Of a stretch of 43,573 nt of DNA, positions 15,992 to 22,985 are shown piece after piece. The DNA is taken from contig JAFSQV010000087.1 of the NCBI GenBank assembly GCA_017446455.1, positions 1-43,573 of the forward strand. Direction: 5' to 3'. Each line of letters begins with the position of its first letter. The stretch's first letter is position 1. Below the pieces are notes generated by a model that saw only the letters and a program-made list of their open reading frames with translations, was not told the origin of the DNA and searched no databases. This DNA comes from Paludibacteraceae bacterium (lineage in GTDB: Bacteria; Bacteroidota; Bacteroidia; Bacteroidales; Paludibacteraceae). The position numbers were made by a program, and so were the translations under genes.

Positions 15992-16963
15992 ATGGATAAA
16001 AGACGGCTAATATATATTATCGAATGGGTTATTGCGCTGGCGGCGTGCGGGTGGTTGGTGTGGAAACTCGCGACGTATGAGGACTATGCAGGCCTCGGCG
16101 AATGCCTGCGGAGCATGAGTTGGCCGCAGTGGCTCGCTATCGCTGCATGCGTGGCGTTGATGCCCGTTAATATGGCGCTGGAGGCATGGAGGTGGCGCAC
16201 TTTGTGGAATGATGAAATGAGCCGCGAGCAAGGCTCGCTTAATGAGCCGCTTACGCTCAATGATGCACAACGGCAGGTGTATTACTCGAAGTTAGCGGGG
16301 TTGATAACGCCTTGGCGACTCGGCGAATATCCGGCGAGAGGACTGTTGATGAATGATGAAATGAGTTCGGCTGAGCCGCTCAATGAGCGCCCGCAAGGCG
16401 AGCTCAATGGTGCCCTTTGGGCAAAAGTGCTGGCGATGGGGGCGGTAGGAAGTGCGACGATGACGATTGCGATTGTGATAGCAGGAATTGTGGGGATTGC
16501 TTGTTCGCCTTCGGTGTTTGAATGGCTGGGCGGCAGTTATCTGTATTCGTTGTGCGCGGCTATCGTCGTACTGGCAGTGCTATTCGCCTTAGCGCCCAAG
16601 CTTTTGCGGAAATGGGCACAAGTCAACCATGATCTGATGTTGCGAAGTATCGGTCAGAGTTTGGTGCGGCTGTTGTGCTGGTGCGTGCAGTTAGTGCTGG
16701 TGCTTTATGCGCTCGGGGCACTAGGGGAACTAGGAATCCTAGGAGGATTGGGGAAGAGCGCGATATACTACCTCTTGGTGACGGTGACGCCGAATGTGCC
16801 GATTGTGGAAGCCGGAGCACGTGGAGCCTGGGCGATCGCGGTGTTCGGATCAGTGAATGCCGCCTTGGCGGGAGTGCTTCTATGGGCCATAAATACATTG
16901 CTACCATGCTTAGTTTGGCCCTTCCTTAAAAAAGAAAAAAATATTAAAAATACTGCTGATTGA
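15992..16963 (+). CDS. Lysylphosphatidylglycerol synthase TM/flippase-like membrane protein
   Basis: 323 residues with about 8 hydrophobic segments, no signal peptide and a basic C-terminus (FLKKEKNIKN). The motifs ALEAWRWRTLW, AGLITPWRLGEYPARG and TPNVPIVEAGARGAWA fit the UPF0104/LPG synthase transmembrane superfamily (N..LEA.RW; TP.R.GEY.GR). These proteins are inner-membrane lipid or polyprenol-related factors of varied role. Two loops, directly after RTLWN and after GLLM, carry related hydrophilic insertions (both starting NDEMS) that ordinary members lack. Expression starts from the divergent promoter shared with the HhH gene. It lacks the soluble aminoacyl-transferase domain of true MprF. 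Confidence 0.7.
   Translation: MDKRRLIYIIEWVIALAACGWLVWKLATYEDYAGLGECLRSMSWPQWLAIAACVALMPVNMALEAWRWRTLWNDEMSREQGSLNEPLTLNDAQRQVYYSKLAGLITPWRLGEYPARGLLMNDEMSSAEPLNERPQGELNGALWAKVLAMGAVGSATMTIAIVIAGIVGIACSPSVFEWLGGSYLYSLCAAIVVLAVLFALAPKLLRKWAQVNHDLMLRSIGQSLVRLLCWCVQLVLVLYALGALGELGILGGLGKSAIYYLLVTVTPNVPIVEAGARGAWAIAVFGSVNAALAGVLLWAINTLLPCLVWPFLKKEKNIKNTAD
16208..16268 (+). repeat. In-frame insertion repeat, copy 1
   Basis: Begins AATGATGAAATGAG and contains the hairpin GCGAGC-AAG-GCTCGC and GAGCCGCT; it shares its opening and GAGCCGCT/CTCAATGA motifs with copy 2 at 16352. Translated as NDEMSREQGSLNEPLTLND. Confidence 0.5.
16352..16421 (+). repeat. In-frame insertion repeat, copy 2
   Basis: Begins with the same 14 bases as copy 1 and repeats GAGCCGCT and CTCAATGA, with further self-complementary stretches. 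Translated as NDEMSSAEPLNERPQGELN. Confidence 0.5.
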
Positions 16964-17112
16964 TTGTATCACTTTGTGCTGACGAATCTTTATTCCGATA
17001 ACCTGTTTACAAATAAATTTGACACATTTTATCCGAATAAACCTTCTAATTCTCCGAATTACAATCAATCACCAGCAAAAATATCAAAAATATCCAAAAT
17101 TTTATTAAAAAT

Positions 17113-17143
17113 TTGTGTAATTGAAAAAAATGTTGTAACTTTG
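17113..17143 (+). promoter_or_regulatory. Bacteroidetes promoter for the 4-alpha-glucanotransferase gene
   Basis: TTG (17113-17115), 20 bases, TAACTTTG (17136-17143), then CAGTCGC; the ATG follows at 17179. The rest of the 215-base gap upstream is AT-rich with no other feature seen. Confidence 0.8.
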
Positions 17144-17178
17144 CAGTCGCAAAGTGAAAAACATATAAACGTATAGCC

Positions 17179-19782
17179 ATGAACATTAATTTTCAGATTC
17201 ATTATCGTGCCGAGTTCGGGCAGAGTCTTTGCGTGATTGAGACGCAAGAATCGATTTTGGGATGGACCAGAAAAGATCCGCTGGTATTGACGTGCCAGGG
17301 AACGGATTTCTGGCAAGCGAATGTGCCCATCAGTGATTTCGCGGGGTCCATACAGTATAAGTATGCCATCCGCGTAGGGGAAGGACAGTATATCTTCGAG
17401 GCCGGAGAACCGCGTACGTTGACGCTCAAGGCAAGCGACAAACGCATCGTCGTTCGCGACGCATGGCAAGCCAGCACCTATGAGGACAGTTTCCATACGA
17501 CGGCTTTTGTGAAGGCCCTCTTCCATCGTCTGAGTCCCGCGAAAGCGAAAGCGCCGAAGGGAAGTATCCGTTTCTCCATCGACCTGCCGCAGATCCTGCC
17601 GACGCAAGGCGTAGCGATCATCGGTAACTGCGATGCGCTCGGTAACTGGGATCCCGCCGGTAAGCTGATCATGAGCGATGCGGAGTTCCCGCTCTGGCGC
17701 GCCGACATCGACGTGAAGGGTCAGAATATCGTTGAATACAAATACGTCGTTTATGACCTTAAGAGCGGCGCGGTAGTGGATACCGAATGGGGTGAGAACC
17801 GCCAGATCTGGGGCGTAGAAAAGGGTCAAGTGATCTATCAGAACGATCGCTGCTTCCGCCGTACCCAACCGCGTTGGAAAGGTGCCGGCGTAGCAGTACC
17901 GGTGTTCTCGCTGCGTAGCGACGAAGGATTCGGTATCGGTGAGTTCCAGGACCTCAAGAAACTGGCCGATTGGGCGGCTTCGACGGGTCAGCAGATGATT
18001 CAGACCCTGCCGATCAACGATACGACGCTGCGTCATAATAACCTCGACAGCTATCCGTACAATGCCGTTTCGGTCTTCGCGCTTCACCCGATATACATCA
18101 ATATTGAGAAGATGGGTCGCCTGACACCGGCGCAGAAGAAGAAATACGATGCGCAGAAGGCGGCGTTTGATGCGCTGACTTTCGCAGACTATCAGAACGT
18201 GTATGACGCGAAGATGGTGTTCTTCAAAGCGCTATACAAGCAAGACAAAGAGGCGCTGTTCAGCAGCGAGGAATACAAGGCGTTTATCGCGAAGAACGAC
18301 AGCTGGCTCGAGCCGTATGCTGCGTTCCTGGCTAAGCGCGACAAACAACCGAAAGACTTCTATAAGTTCCTGCAATTCCACGCTGACAAGCAGTTGTCGG
18401 AGGCAGTGGCTTACGCGCACTCGATCGGTGTAGCGATGAAGGGCGATATACCTATCGGTATCAGTCCGGACTCCGTAGACGCAGCCGTTTATCCGGAACT
18501 CTTTAACCTCGATGCTTCGGCCGGCGCACCGCCCGATGACTTCTCGATCAGTGGTCAGAACTGGGGCTTCCCGACGTATAACTGGGATAAGATGGCGGAG
18601 GATAACTTCGGCTGGTGGCAGCGCCGCTTCCAGAAGATGCAGGATTATTTCGATGCCTACCGTGTCGATCATATCCTCGGTTTCTTCCGTATCTGGCAAA
18701 TGCGCAAGAGCGATGTATGGGGACTCTGCGGACATTTTGTTCCGGCGCTCCCGTATAGCTACGACGATCTCTGTGCGCAGGGAATATGCCTCGATTGGGA
18801 CCGAATGACAAAGCCGTATATCCGCTCGAATTTTTTGGGCGATGTGTTAGGCTATGATACCGAATGGGCAAAGGCGCATGCGCTGAATACGCACGACGGC
18901 TATGTCTATTGGTTCAAACCGGAGTTTGATACCCAACTGAAAGTGCAGGAATGGGCTGATCGTCTGTTAGGCGACGAGAAGCAGCTGAAGGCTTCGGGCC
19001 TGAGTGCTGAGGCGGTGAAGAATATCTGCAACGGCCTGATTTACCTGCATTGCGAAGTACTGATGGTTGAAGATCAGCGCCGTCCGGGATGGTTGCACCC
19101 GCGTATCTCGATCTATCAGAGTCACTCGTTCAACGAGTTGTACAGCGATCAGAAAGAGGTGTTGATGCGCATCTACAATGACTATTTCTTCCGTCGTCAT
19201 ACGCAGTTCTGGCGCGACTCGGCGATGCGTAAGTTGCCGACGCTGATTGGCGCTACGCATATGCTCTGCTGCGGCGAGGACCTCGGTATGGTTCCGGCTT
19301 GCGTACCCGATGTGATGCATGAGTTGCAGATTCTGAGTCTCGAGATTCAGCGTATGCCGAAAGACCCGACGGTGAAATTTGCTCACCCGGCGGATGCACC
19401 GTATCAGAGTGTTTGTACGACCGGCACGCACGATATGAATCCGCTTCGCGCTTGGTGGGAAGAGGACCGCGCAGTCACGCAGCGCTTCTACAACGAGCAG
19501 ATGGGCTGGTGGGGCGATGCGCCGAAGGAGATGACGCCGGAGATCGCGGAGTTCATCATCAATCAGCATATGTACAGTCCCGCGATGTGGACCATCCTGC
19601 CGCTGCAAGACTGGTTGGCTATCGACGGCGACGTACGCCTGAAAGACCAGTTTGCTGATCGTATCAACGTACCGGCAAATCCGCGGCATTTCTGGAATTA
19701 CCGCATGCATCTGAAGTTGGAAGAACTGATGAAGTGCAAGAATCTGAACGCGAAGATCAAAAAGCTGACAAGCGTTCGCTAA
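17179..19782 (+). CDS. malQ: 4-alpha-glucanotransferase (GH77) with two N-terminal CBM20 domains
   Basis: 867 residues, no signal peptide, so cytoplasmic. Two starch-binding CBM20 domains come first: residues ~1-100 (LGWTRKDPLVL...FWQANVPI) and ~130-220 (IIGNCDALGNWDPAGKL...EYKYVV). The GH77 catalytic domain follows from ~235 (GVAVPVFSLRSDEGFGIGEF). The expected catalytic residues are visible: nucleophile Asp497 in AYRVDHILGFFRIW, acid/base Glu700 in CCGEDLGMVP and Asp752 in TGTHDMNPLR. This CBM20-CBM20-GH77 layout is the DPE2-like form common in Bacteroidetes, which moves glucan units between malto-oligosaccharides or glycogen and acceptors. It has its own promoter. Its last 26 bases overlap the convergent ispH gene. 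Confidence 0.93.
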   Translation: MNINFQIHYRAEFGQSLCVIETQESILGWTRKDPLVLTCQGTDFWQANVPISDFAGSIQYKYAIRVGEGQYIFEAGEPRTLTLKASDKRIVVRDAWQASTYEDSFHTTAFVKALFHRLSPAKAKAPKGSIRFSIDLPQILPTQGVAIIGNCDALGNWDPAGKLIMSDAEFPLWRADIDVKGQNIVEYKYVVYDLKSGAVVDTEWGENRQIWGVEKGQVIYQNDRCFRRTQPRWKGAGVAVPVFSLRSDEGFGIGEFQDLKKLADWAASTGQQMIQTLPINDTTLRHNNLDSYPYNAVSVFALHPIYINIEKMGRLTPAQKKKYDAQKAAFDALTFADYQNVYDAKMVFFKALYKQDKEALFSSEEYKAFIAKNDSWLEPYAAFLAKRDKQPKDFYKFLQFHADKQLSEAVAYAHSIGVAMKGDIPIGISPDSVDAAVYPELFNLDASAGAPPDDFSISGQNWGFPTYNWDKMAEDNFGWWQRRFQKMQDYFDAYRVDHILGFFRIWQMRKSDVWGLCGHFVPALPYSYDDLCAQGICLDWDRMTKPYIRSNFLGDVLGYDTEWAKAHALNTHDGYVYWFKPEFDTQLKVQEWADRLLGDEKQLKASGLSAEAVKNICNGLIYLHCEVLMVEDQRRPGWLHPRISIYQSHSFNELYSDQKEVLMRIYNDYFFRRHTQFWRDSAMRKLPTLIGATHMLCCGEDLGMVPACVPDVMHELQILSLEIQRMPKDPTVKFAHPADAPYQSVCTTGTHDMNPLRAWWEEDRAVTQRFYNEQMGWWGDAPKEMTPEIAEFIINQHMYSPAMWTILPLQDWLAIDGDVRLKDQFADRINVPANPRHFWNYRMHLKLEELMKCKNLNAKIKKLTSVR

Positions 19783-20647
19783 CGGCTTCCATAAGCCATT
19801 GCGGCGTACTGGTAGCACCACAGATCCCGACCTGGAAAGTTGAAAGTTGAAAGTGGAAAGTTGACAGTTTATCTACGACTTCGTCGGGAGAAGAAATAAA
19901 AATTGTGTTGGGGTTGACCTCAACGCAATTTTTATATAATACGCGCGCGTTAGAGGATTTGGACCCCCCGACGAAGATCACGAGGTCATTGGCCCGTGCG
20001 AATTCTTGCAGCTGTGCCACGCGGTTAGCGACATTGCGGCAGATGGTGTCGTGCGCTTCCAGCGCAATTGGCGATTGGTGATTGGTGATTTGTAATTTTA
20101 TCGCTTTGACGAGGGCTTGGAAGCCTTCGACGGATTTGGTGGTTTGCGAGAAGAGGTAGATGGGGCGTGCGAAGTCGATGCGGTCGAGTTGGTCGACGGA
20201 CTCAATGACGATGGCGGTGTTGTTCGTTTGGCCTTGGAGACCGATGACTTCCGCATGTCCGGGTTGGCCGTAGATGATGATCTGCGGAGGGAGGGACTCG
20301 TCATTCCGATGCGCCTCGTAGCACGCGCGAATACGGTCTTGGAGTTTCTTAACGACCGGACAGGTGGCATCGATGATCTCTATGCCGCGTTGCTGCGCAA
20401 TCCAATAGGTAGCAGGCGGTTCGCCATGTGCCCGCAATAGTACGCGCGAGTGCGAAGGGAGTGTGCGCAGGTCGTCGTAGTCGATGGTTTGCAAGCCTTG
20501 GAGTTCGAGACGCGCTACTTCCTGTCCGTTATGCACGATGTCGCCCAGACAACAGAGCGCACCTTTTTGCAATTCGCTCTCTGCCGCTTGGATAGCACGC
20601 GTCACACCAAAACAGAAACCGGAGTTTGTATCTATTGATACAACCAT
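19757..20647 (-). CDS. ispH: 4-hydroxy-3-methylbut-2-enyl diphosphate reductase
   Basis: 296 residues from the ATG at 20647; longer in-frame upstream starts would only translate the heptamer array. IspH makes IPP and DMAPP in the last MEP-pathway step using a [4Fe-4S] cluster. The cluster Cys residues are seen at C12 (GFCFGV), C96 (DATCPVV) and C193 (HDTICRNVANR). Substrate-binding segments are VHNGQEV, LLRAHGEP, GQPGHAEV, FSQTTKS, GGSKSSN and GATSTP. Two surface loops contain translated heptamer repeats absent from typical homologues: residues ~175-184 (LQITNHQSPI) and ~250-262 (KLSTFHFQLSTF). The gene follows cmk with only repeat DNA between them, and converges on malQ with a 26-base overlap. 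Confidence 0.93.
   Translation of the reverse strand: MVVSIDTNSGFCFGVTRAIQAAESELQKGALCCLGDIVHNGQEVARLELQGLQTIDYDDLRTLPSHSRVLLRAHGEPPATYWIAQQRGIEIIDATCPVVKKLQDRIRACYEAHRNDESLPPQIIIYGQPGHAEVIGLQGQTNNTAIVIESVDQLDRIDFARPIYLFSQTTKSVEGFQALVKAIKLQITNHQSPIALEAHDTICRNVANRVAQLQEFARANDLVIFVGGSKSSNARVLYKNCVEVNPNTIFISSPDEVVDKLSTFHFQLSTFQVGICGATSTPQWLMEAVSERLSAF
19834..19868. repeat. Heptamer array in ispH, five units
   Basis: GGAAAGT, TGAAAGT, TGAAAGT, GGAAAGT, TGACAGT; they encode KLSTFHFQLSTF on the minus strand. Confidence 0.8.
20064..20098. repeat. Heptamer array in ispH, five units
   Basis: GCAATTG, GCGATTG, GTGATTG, GTGATTT, GTAATTT; they encode the KLQITNHQSPIA loop. Confidence 0.75.
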
Positions 20648-20680
20648 TGATGATTTATAATTGATGATTGATGATTTTGT
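20646..20680. repeat. Heptamer array between cmk and ispH, five units
   Basis: ATTGATG, ATTTATA, ATTGATG, ATTGATG, ATTTTGT. The array supplies the last codons and stop of cmk (INHQL) and reaches the ispH start codon. Confidence 0.75.
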
Positions 20681-21329
20681 CAAAAAGGTCAATGACGACC
20701 TTCATCTGCTCGTCGGGCGTGAGATGGCTGTTATCCACGACGATGGCATCTTCGGCTTGGCGGAGCGGACTCTCGGCTCGATGCGTGTCGCGATAGTCGC
20801 GATCGTTGACATCCGCGAGCACGGCTTGGAAATCCGGTTTCTCGCCTTTGGCTACCAACTCGTCGAAGCGGCGCTGCGCGCGTACTTCGGGCGAAGCGGT
20901 GAGGAAGAGTTTGAGTTCCGCCTTCGGGAAGACGACCGTACCGATATCGCGACCATCCATGACGATGCCTTTGGCTTTACCCATTGCCTGTTGTTGAGCC
21001 ACCAGGAAGGCGCGCACCTCTTTGATCTGCGAGATCTGGCTGGCGCGATTTCCTACTTCGAGCGTGCGGATGAAGCATTCTACATCTTCGCCGTTGAGCG
21101 TCGCGTGTTGCGCGCCATCGACCAGCGTAAAACCGACTTGCACGGCAGGCAAGGTCGCAATGATATCCGCGTCTGCAACGATGTTATGACGAAGCATATA
21201 CAGGGCGATAGTGCGGTACATGGCGCCGGTGTCCACATAGGTATAACCGGCATAACGCGCGAGGGCTTTGGCAATCGTCGATTTGCCGCAGGAAGAGAAG
21301 CCGTCAATGGCTACAATGATTTTTTCCAT
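20655..21329 (-). CDS. cmk: Cytidylate kinase
   Basis: 224 residues. Cmk phosphorylates CMP and dCMP to the diphosphates in the cytoplasm. The P-loop is GFSSCGKST near residue 10. The family motifs VDTGAMYRTIALY, DGRDIGTVVFPKAELKLFLT and a RDYRDTHRAESPLRQAEDAI region follow in the normal order, and length is typical. The start overlaps the porQ stop (TAATG), giving probable translational coupling. PorQ-cmk-ispH is a gene order seen in other Bacteroidales. The last residues (INHQL) come from the heptamer array, so the natural C-terminus has been altered or extended. Confidence 0.95.
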   Translation of the reverse strand: MEKIIVAIDGFSSCGKSTIAKALARYAGYTYVDTGAMYRTIALYMLRHNIVADADIIATLPAVQVGFTLVDGAQHATLNGEDVECFIRTLEVGNRASQISQIKEVRAFLVAQQQAMGKAKGIVMDGRDIGTVVFPKAELKLFLTASPEVRAQRRFDELVAKGEKPDFQAVLADVNDRDYRDTHRAESPLRQAEDAIVVDNSHLTPDEQMKVVIDLFDKIINHQL

Positions 21330-22459
21330 TATTTGAGTAAAGCGTTAATATCAAGGGTTAGTCCTACCTGGTAGGAGAAATTCGACTTGGTCATCTGGCT
21401 GATGGCGAAGTCGATATGCGCTTGTTTGATGCGCACACCTGCACCGAGCGCAAAACCGGCGAGCGACTTCTGGTCGATGAGGTTGAGTTCCGCACGCCGA
21501 CGGTGGTTATAGCTGAACGCGATATAGAACCGCTCGCTCTTCGGCACTACTTCGATGGCGAAGATCGTATGGCGGAACATCATGTCGTACCAAGGGATGT
21601 TGTGCGGAATGATGTCGCCGGTGGTGGGACTCTTGTCGAGACTCGTCCATTCGTAGTTGAGGTACCAGGTCTGCATGTTATGAATCTGCATGTGGAAGCG
21701 CAGCGGGGCATGCTTGACGCGGTAAGTGAGTCCGAGTTGCAGGTTAAGCGGCAGCATCTCGTGATTCGAACCGCCTTCGTCGGAATAGAAGCCTTTGATC
21801 TGCCAACCGATGTTCTGGAGCACGAGACCCATCTGGAAAGTGGAGTCGCGCGTCTGGAAATGGGCACCGACATCAGCGCCGAGGGCGAAGGACGAGTAGG
21901 CTTCGTAGATGGAATAGACGGGTTTGATCGTCACGCCGACTTTGAATAGCGGGCTGAGTTGGCGCGCGTACATCACGTCAATAAGGATATCGCGCGCGCC
22001 GAAGGTACCACCGGAGAGGTTGCCGTTCTCGTCCGCATATCGCATCCGCCCGTAGTCGAGGTAATGGAGGCCGACGGCGAAATAATTGGGTTTGTCGGGT
22101 TCTCCTTCTCCGGCATAGGGTTTCTCGATTGGTGAGCGGCCGAAGTTATGGCCGTAGAGCACGGAGCCGAACATCGTGCCGGGCAGGTAATAGGAGAAAT
22201 TGAGTTCCAGTTTCTGATGCGAGTTCGCGTGCAGCAGGGCGGGGTTGCACATGCCGAGCGCGATGTCTCCGTCGCTGAGCGAAGCACTGGAACCGCCGAG
22301 GGCGTTGATGCGCGAAGAGACGGGCAAAGCCATGAAAGAGAACACCGAACGACCGGCATTCGACACCTGCGCATGGCAAGTTGAAAGTTGAAAGTTGAAA
22401 GTTGAAAGGAGAATCAGCAGCCCCAACAACCCATTTCTATGTATTCTTTCGTCTTTCAT
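21329..22459 (-). CDS. porQ: Type IX secretion system protein PorQ
   Basis: 376 residues. PorQ is an outer-membrane barrel of the T9SS attachment complex (PorU-V-Q-Z), which processes and attaches cargo. Seen here: SVFSFMALPVSSRINALGGS, the characteristic N-terminal segment, then DGDIALGMCNPALL, NFSYYLPGTMFGSVLYGHNF and a series of barrel strands ending in FSYQVGLTLDINALLK. The signal peptide is odd: its end (LLILLSTFNFQLSTCHAQ) is largely encoded by four TTGAAAG heptamers. Cmk follows with a 1-base overlap. A promoter with TACCTTTG lies at 22500-22507. Its presence supports T9SS export of the nearby proteins with sorting-like tails. Confidence 0.88.
   Translation of the reverse strand: MKDERIHRNGLLGLLILLSTFNFQLSTCHAQVSNAGRSVFSFMALPVSSRINALGGSSASLSDGDIALGMCNPALLHANSHQKLELNFSYYLPGTMFGSVLYGHNFGRSPIEKPYAGEGEPDKPNYFAVGLHYLDYGRMRYADENGNLSGGTFGARDILIDVMYARQLSPLFKVGVTIKPVYSIYEAYSSFALGADVGAHFQTRDSTFQMGLVLQNIGWQIKGFYSDEGGSNHEMLPLNLQLGLTYRVKHAPLRFHMQIHNMQTWYLNYEWTSLDKSPTTGDIIPHNIPWYDMMFRHTIFAIEVVPKSERFYIAFSYNHRRRAELNLIDQKSLAGFALGAGVRIKQAHIDFAISQMTKSNFSYQVGLTLDINALLK
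22381..22408. repeat. Heptamer array in porQ signal peptide, four units
   Basis: Four identical TTGAAAG units (28 bases); they encode STFNFQLST on the minus strand. Confidence 0.85.
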
Positions 22460-22499
22460 TTTTTTATAAGTCCATACTTCCGCATATTAAATCCGGCTG

Positions 22500-22530
22500 C
22501 AAAGGTACGACTTTTTTTGCATATATGCAA
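22500..22530 (-). promoter_or_regulatory. Bacteroidetes promoter for porQ-cmk-ispH
   Basis: On the minus strand: TTG (22530-22528), 20 bases, TACCTTTG (22507-22500), then CAGCCGG. Confidence 0.8.
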
Positions 22531-22540
22531 ATATAAAAAA

Positions 22541-22569
22541 AGAAAAACGGCCTTGAGGTCGTTTTTCTT
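22541..22569 (-). terminator. Intrinsic terminator after the UAA tRNA
   Basis: An 11-bp stem (GAAAAACGGCC with GGTCGTTTTTC, one G-T pair) and a TTGA loop lie just 3' of the tRNA. It ends in TTTTTCT when read on the minus strand. Confidence 0.75.
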
Positions 22570-22570
22570 G

Positions 22571-22643
22571 TGGTGCCAACGGGAATCGAAACAGTGACAC
22601 AAGGATTTTAAGTCCTTTGCTCTACCAACTGAGCTATGGCACC
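22571..22643 (-). tRNA. tRNA with UAA anticodon, short variable loop, damaged T-stem
   Basis: 73 bases read on the minus strand. The acceptor stem GGTGCCA/TGGCACC is perfect, as is the D-stem GCTC/GAGC. The anticodon arm is AAGGA-CTTAAAA-TCCTT, giving anticodon UAA (Leu). Two things are odd. The variable loop is only 5 bases (GTGTC), while tRNA-Leu is normally a long-variable-arm tRNA; the body looks more like a tRNA-Phe. The T-stem ACTGT/CCCGT has two mismatches, including the usually invariant G53-C61 pair. CCA is not encoded. It may be a degenerate tRNA or a recoded one. Confidence 0.65.
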
Positions 22644-22661
22644 TCGCGTTCGGCTCCCTCG

Positions 22662-22742
22662 GACTGCCATACGACTATGTCGTAAGGGTAAGTCTCTCGG
22701 GGCCTCCGCTCTCCCCAAAAATTAGAAATTTTCGGGGGCCCC
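22662..22742 (+). other. Structured palindromic element, copy 3 (reversed in tRNA leader)
   Basis: It opens GACTGC, followed by the hairpin TACGAC-TAT-GTCGTA (22670-22684), a spacer, CTCCGCTCT and the palindrome CCCCAAAAATTA...AATTTTCGGGG. It lies between the tRNA and its minus-strand promoter, so the transcript carries its reverse complement. Compare copies at 22892 and 42738. Confidence 0.7.
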
Positions 22743-22781
22743 ATGGACTCCGTCCTACTTCTTTTTTCTGGAAAGCGGGTG

Positions 22782-22812
22782 CAAAAGTACTGCTTTTTTT
22801 TGAATTGACCAA
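22782..22812 (-). promoter_or_regulatory. Bacteroidetes promoter for the UAA tRNA
   Basis: On the minus strand: TTG (22812-22810), 20 bases, TACTTTTG (22789-22782). It would give a leader of about 130 bases before the tRNA. Confidence 0.7.
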
Positions 22813-22839
22813 ATTTTTTCGTATTTTTTTTGCAAAAAC

Positions 22840-22870
22840 TTGTATTTTCGGTATATTTTTTGTACTTTTG
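22840..22870 (+). promoter_or_regulatory. Bacteroidetes promoter for trmO
   Basis: TTG (22840-22842), 20 bases, TACTTTTG (22863-22870), then TCGTCGGAA, the same nine bases that follow the promoter box of the glycosyltransferase gene at 42717. Confidence 0.8.
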
Positions 22871-22891
22871 TCGTCGGAATTTGCTTAAAAC

Positions 22892-22964
22892 GACTTCATC
22901 GCTGCGCGATTCGTAAGGTTTCCGCAATTCCTCCTCTTCCCCAAAATTAAAAATTTTCGGGAGC
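22892..22964 (+). other. Structured palindromic element, copy 1 (trmO leader)
   Basis: It starts 21 bases after the promoter box: GACTTC, hairpin ATCGC-TGC-GCGAT (22898-22910), spacer, CCTCCTCTTCCCC, then an AT palindrome closing in CGGGA. The ATG of trmO is 21 bases beyond. Likely a structured RNA leader. Confidence 0.7.
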
Positions 22965-22985
22965 TTTAATAGATAAATCGATGTT

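Noticed and set aside
17065..18087. 340-residue minus-strand open frame
   Set aside because: It runs across the glucanotransferase promoter and CBM20 coding region; no recognisable domain.
14210..22408. Short regular repeats as a CRISPR array
   Set aside because: Units are 7 bp with no spacers and no cas genes are present.
22634..22927. 97-residue minus-strand open frame beside the tRNA
   Set aside because: It spans the tRNA end, two promoters and the structured elements; composition is not coding-like.
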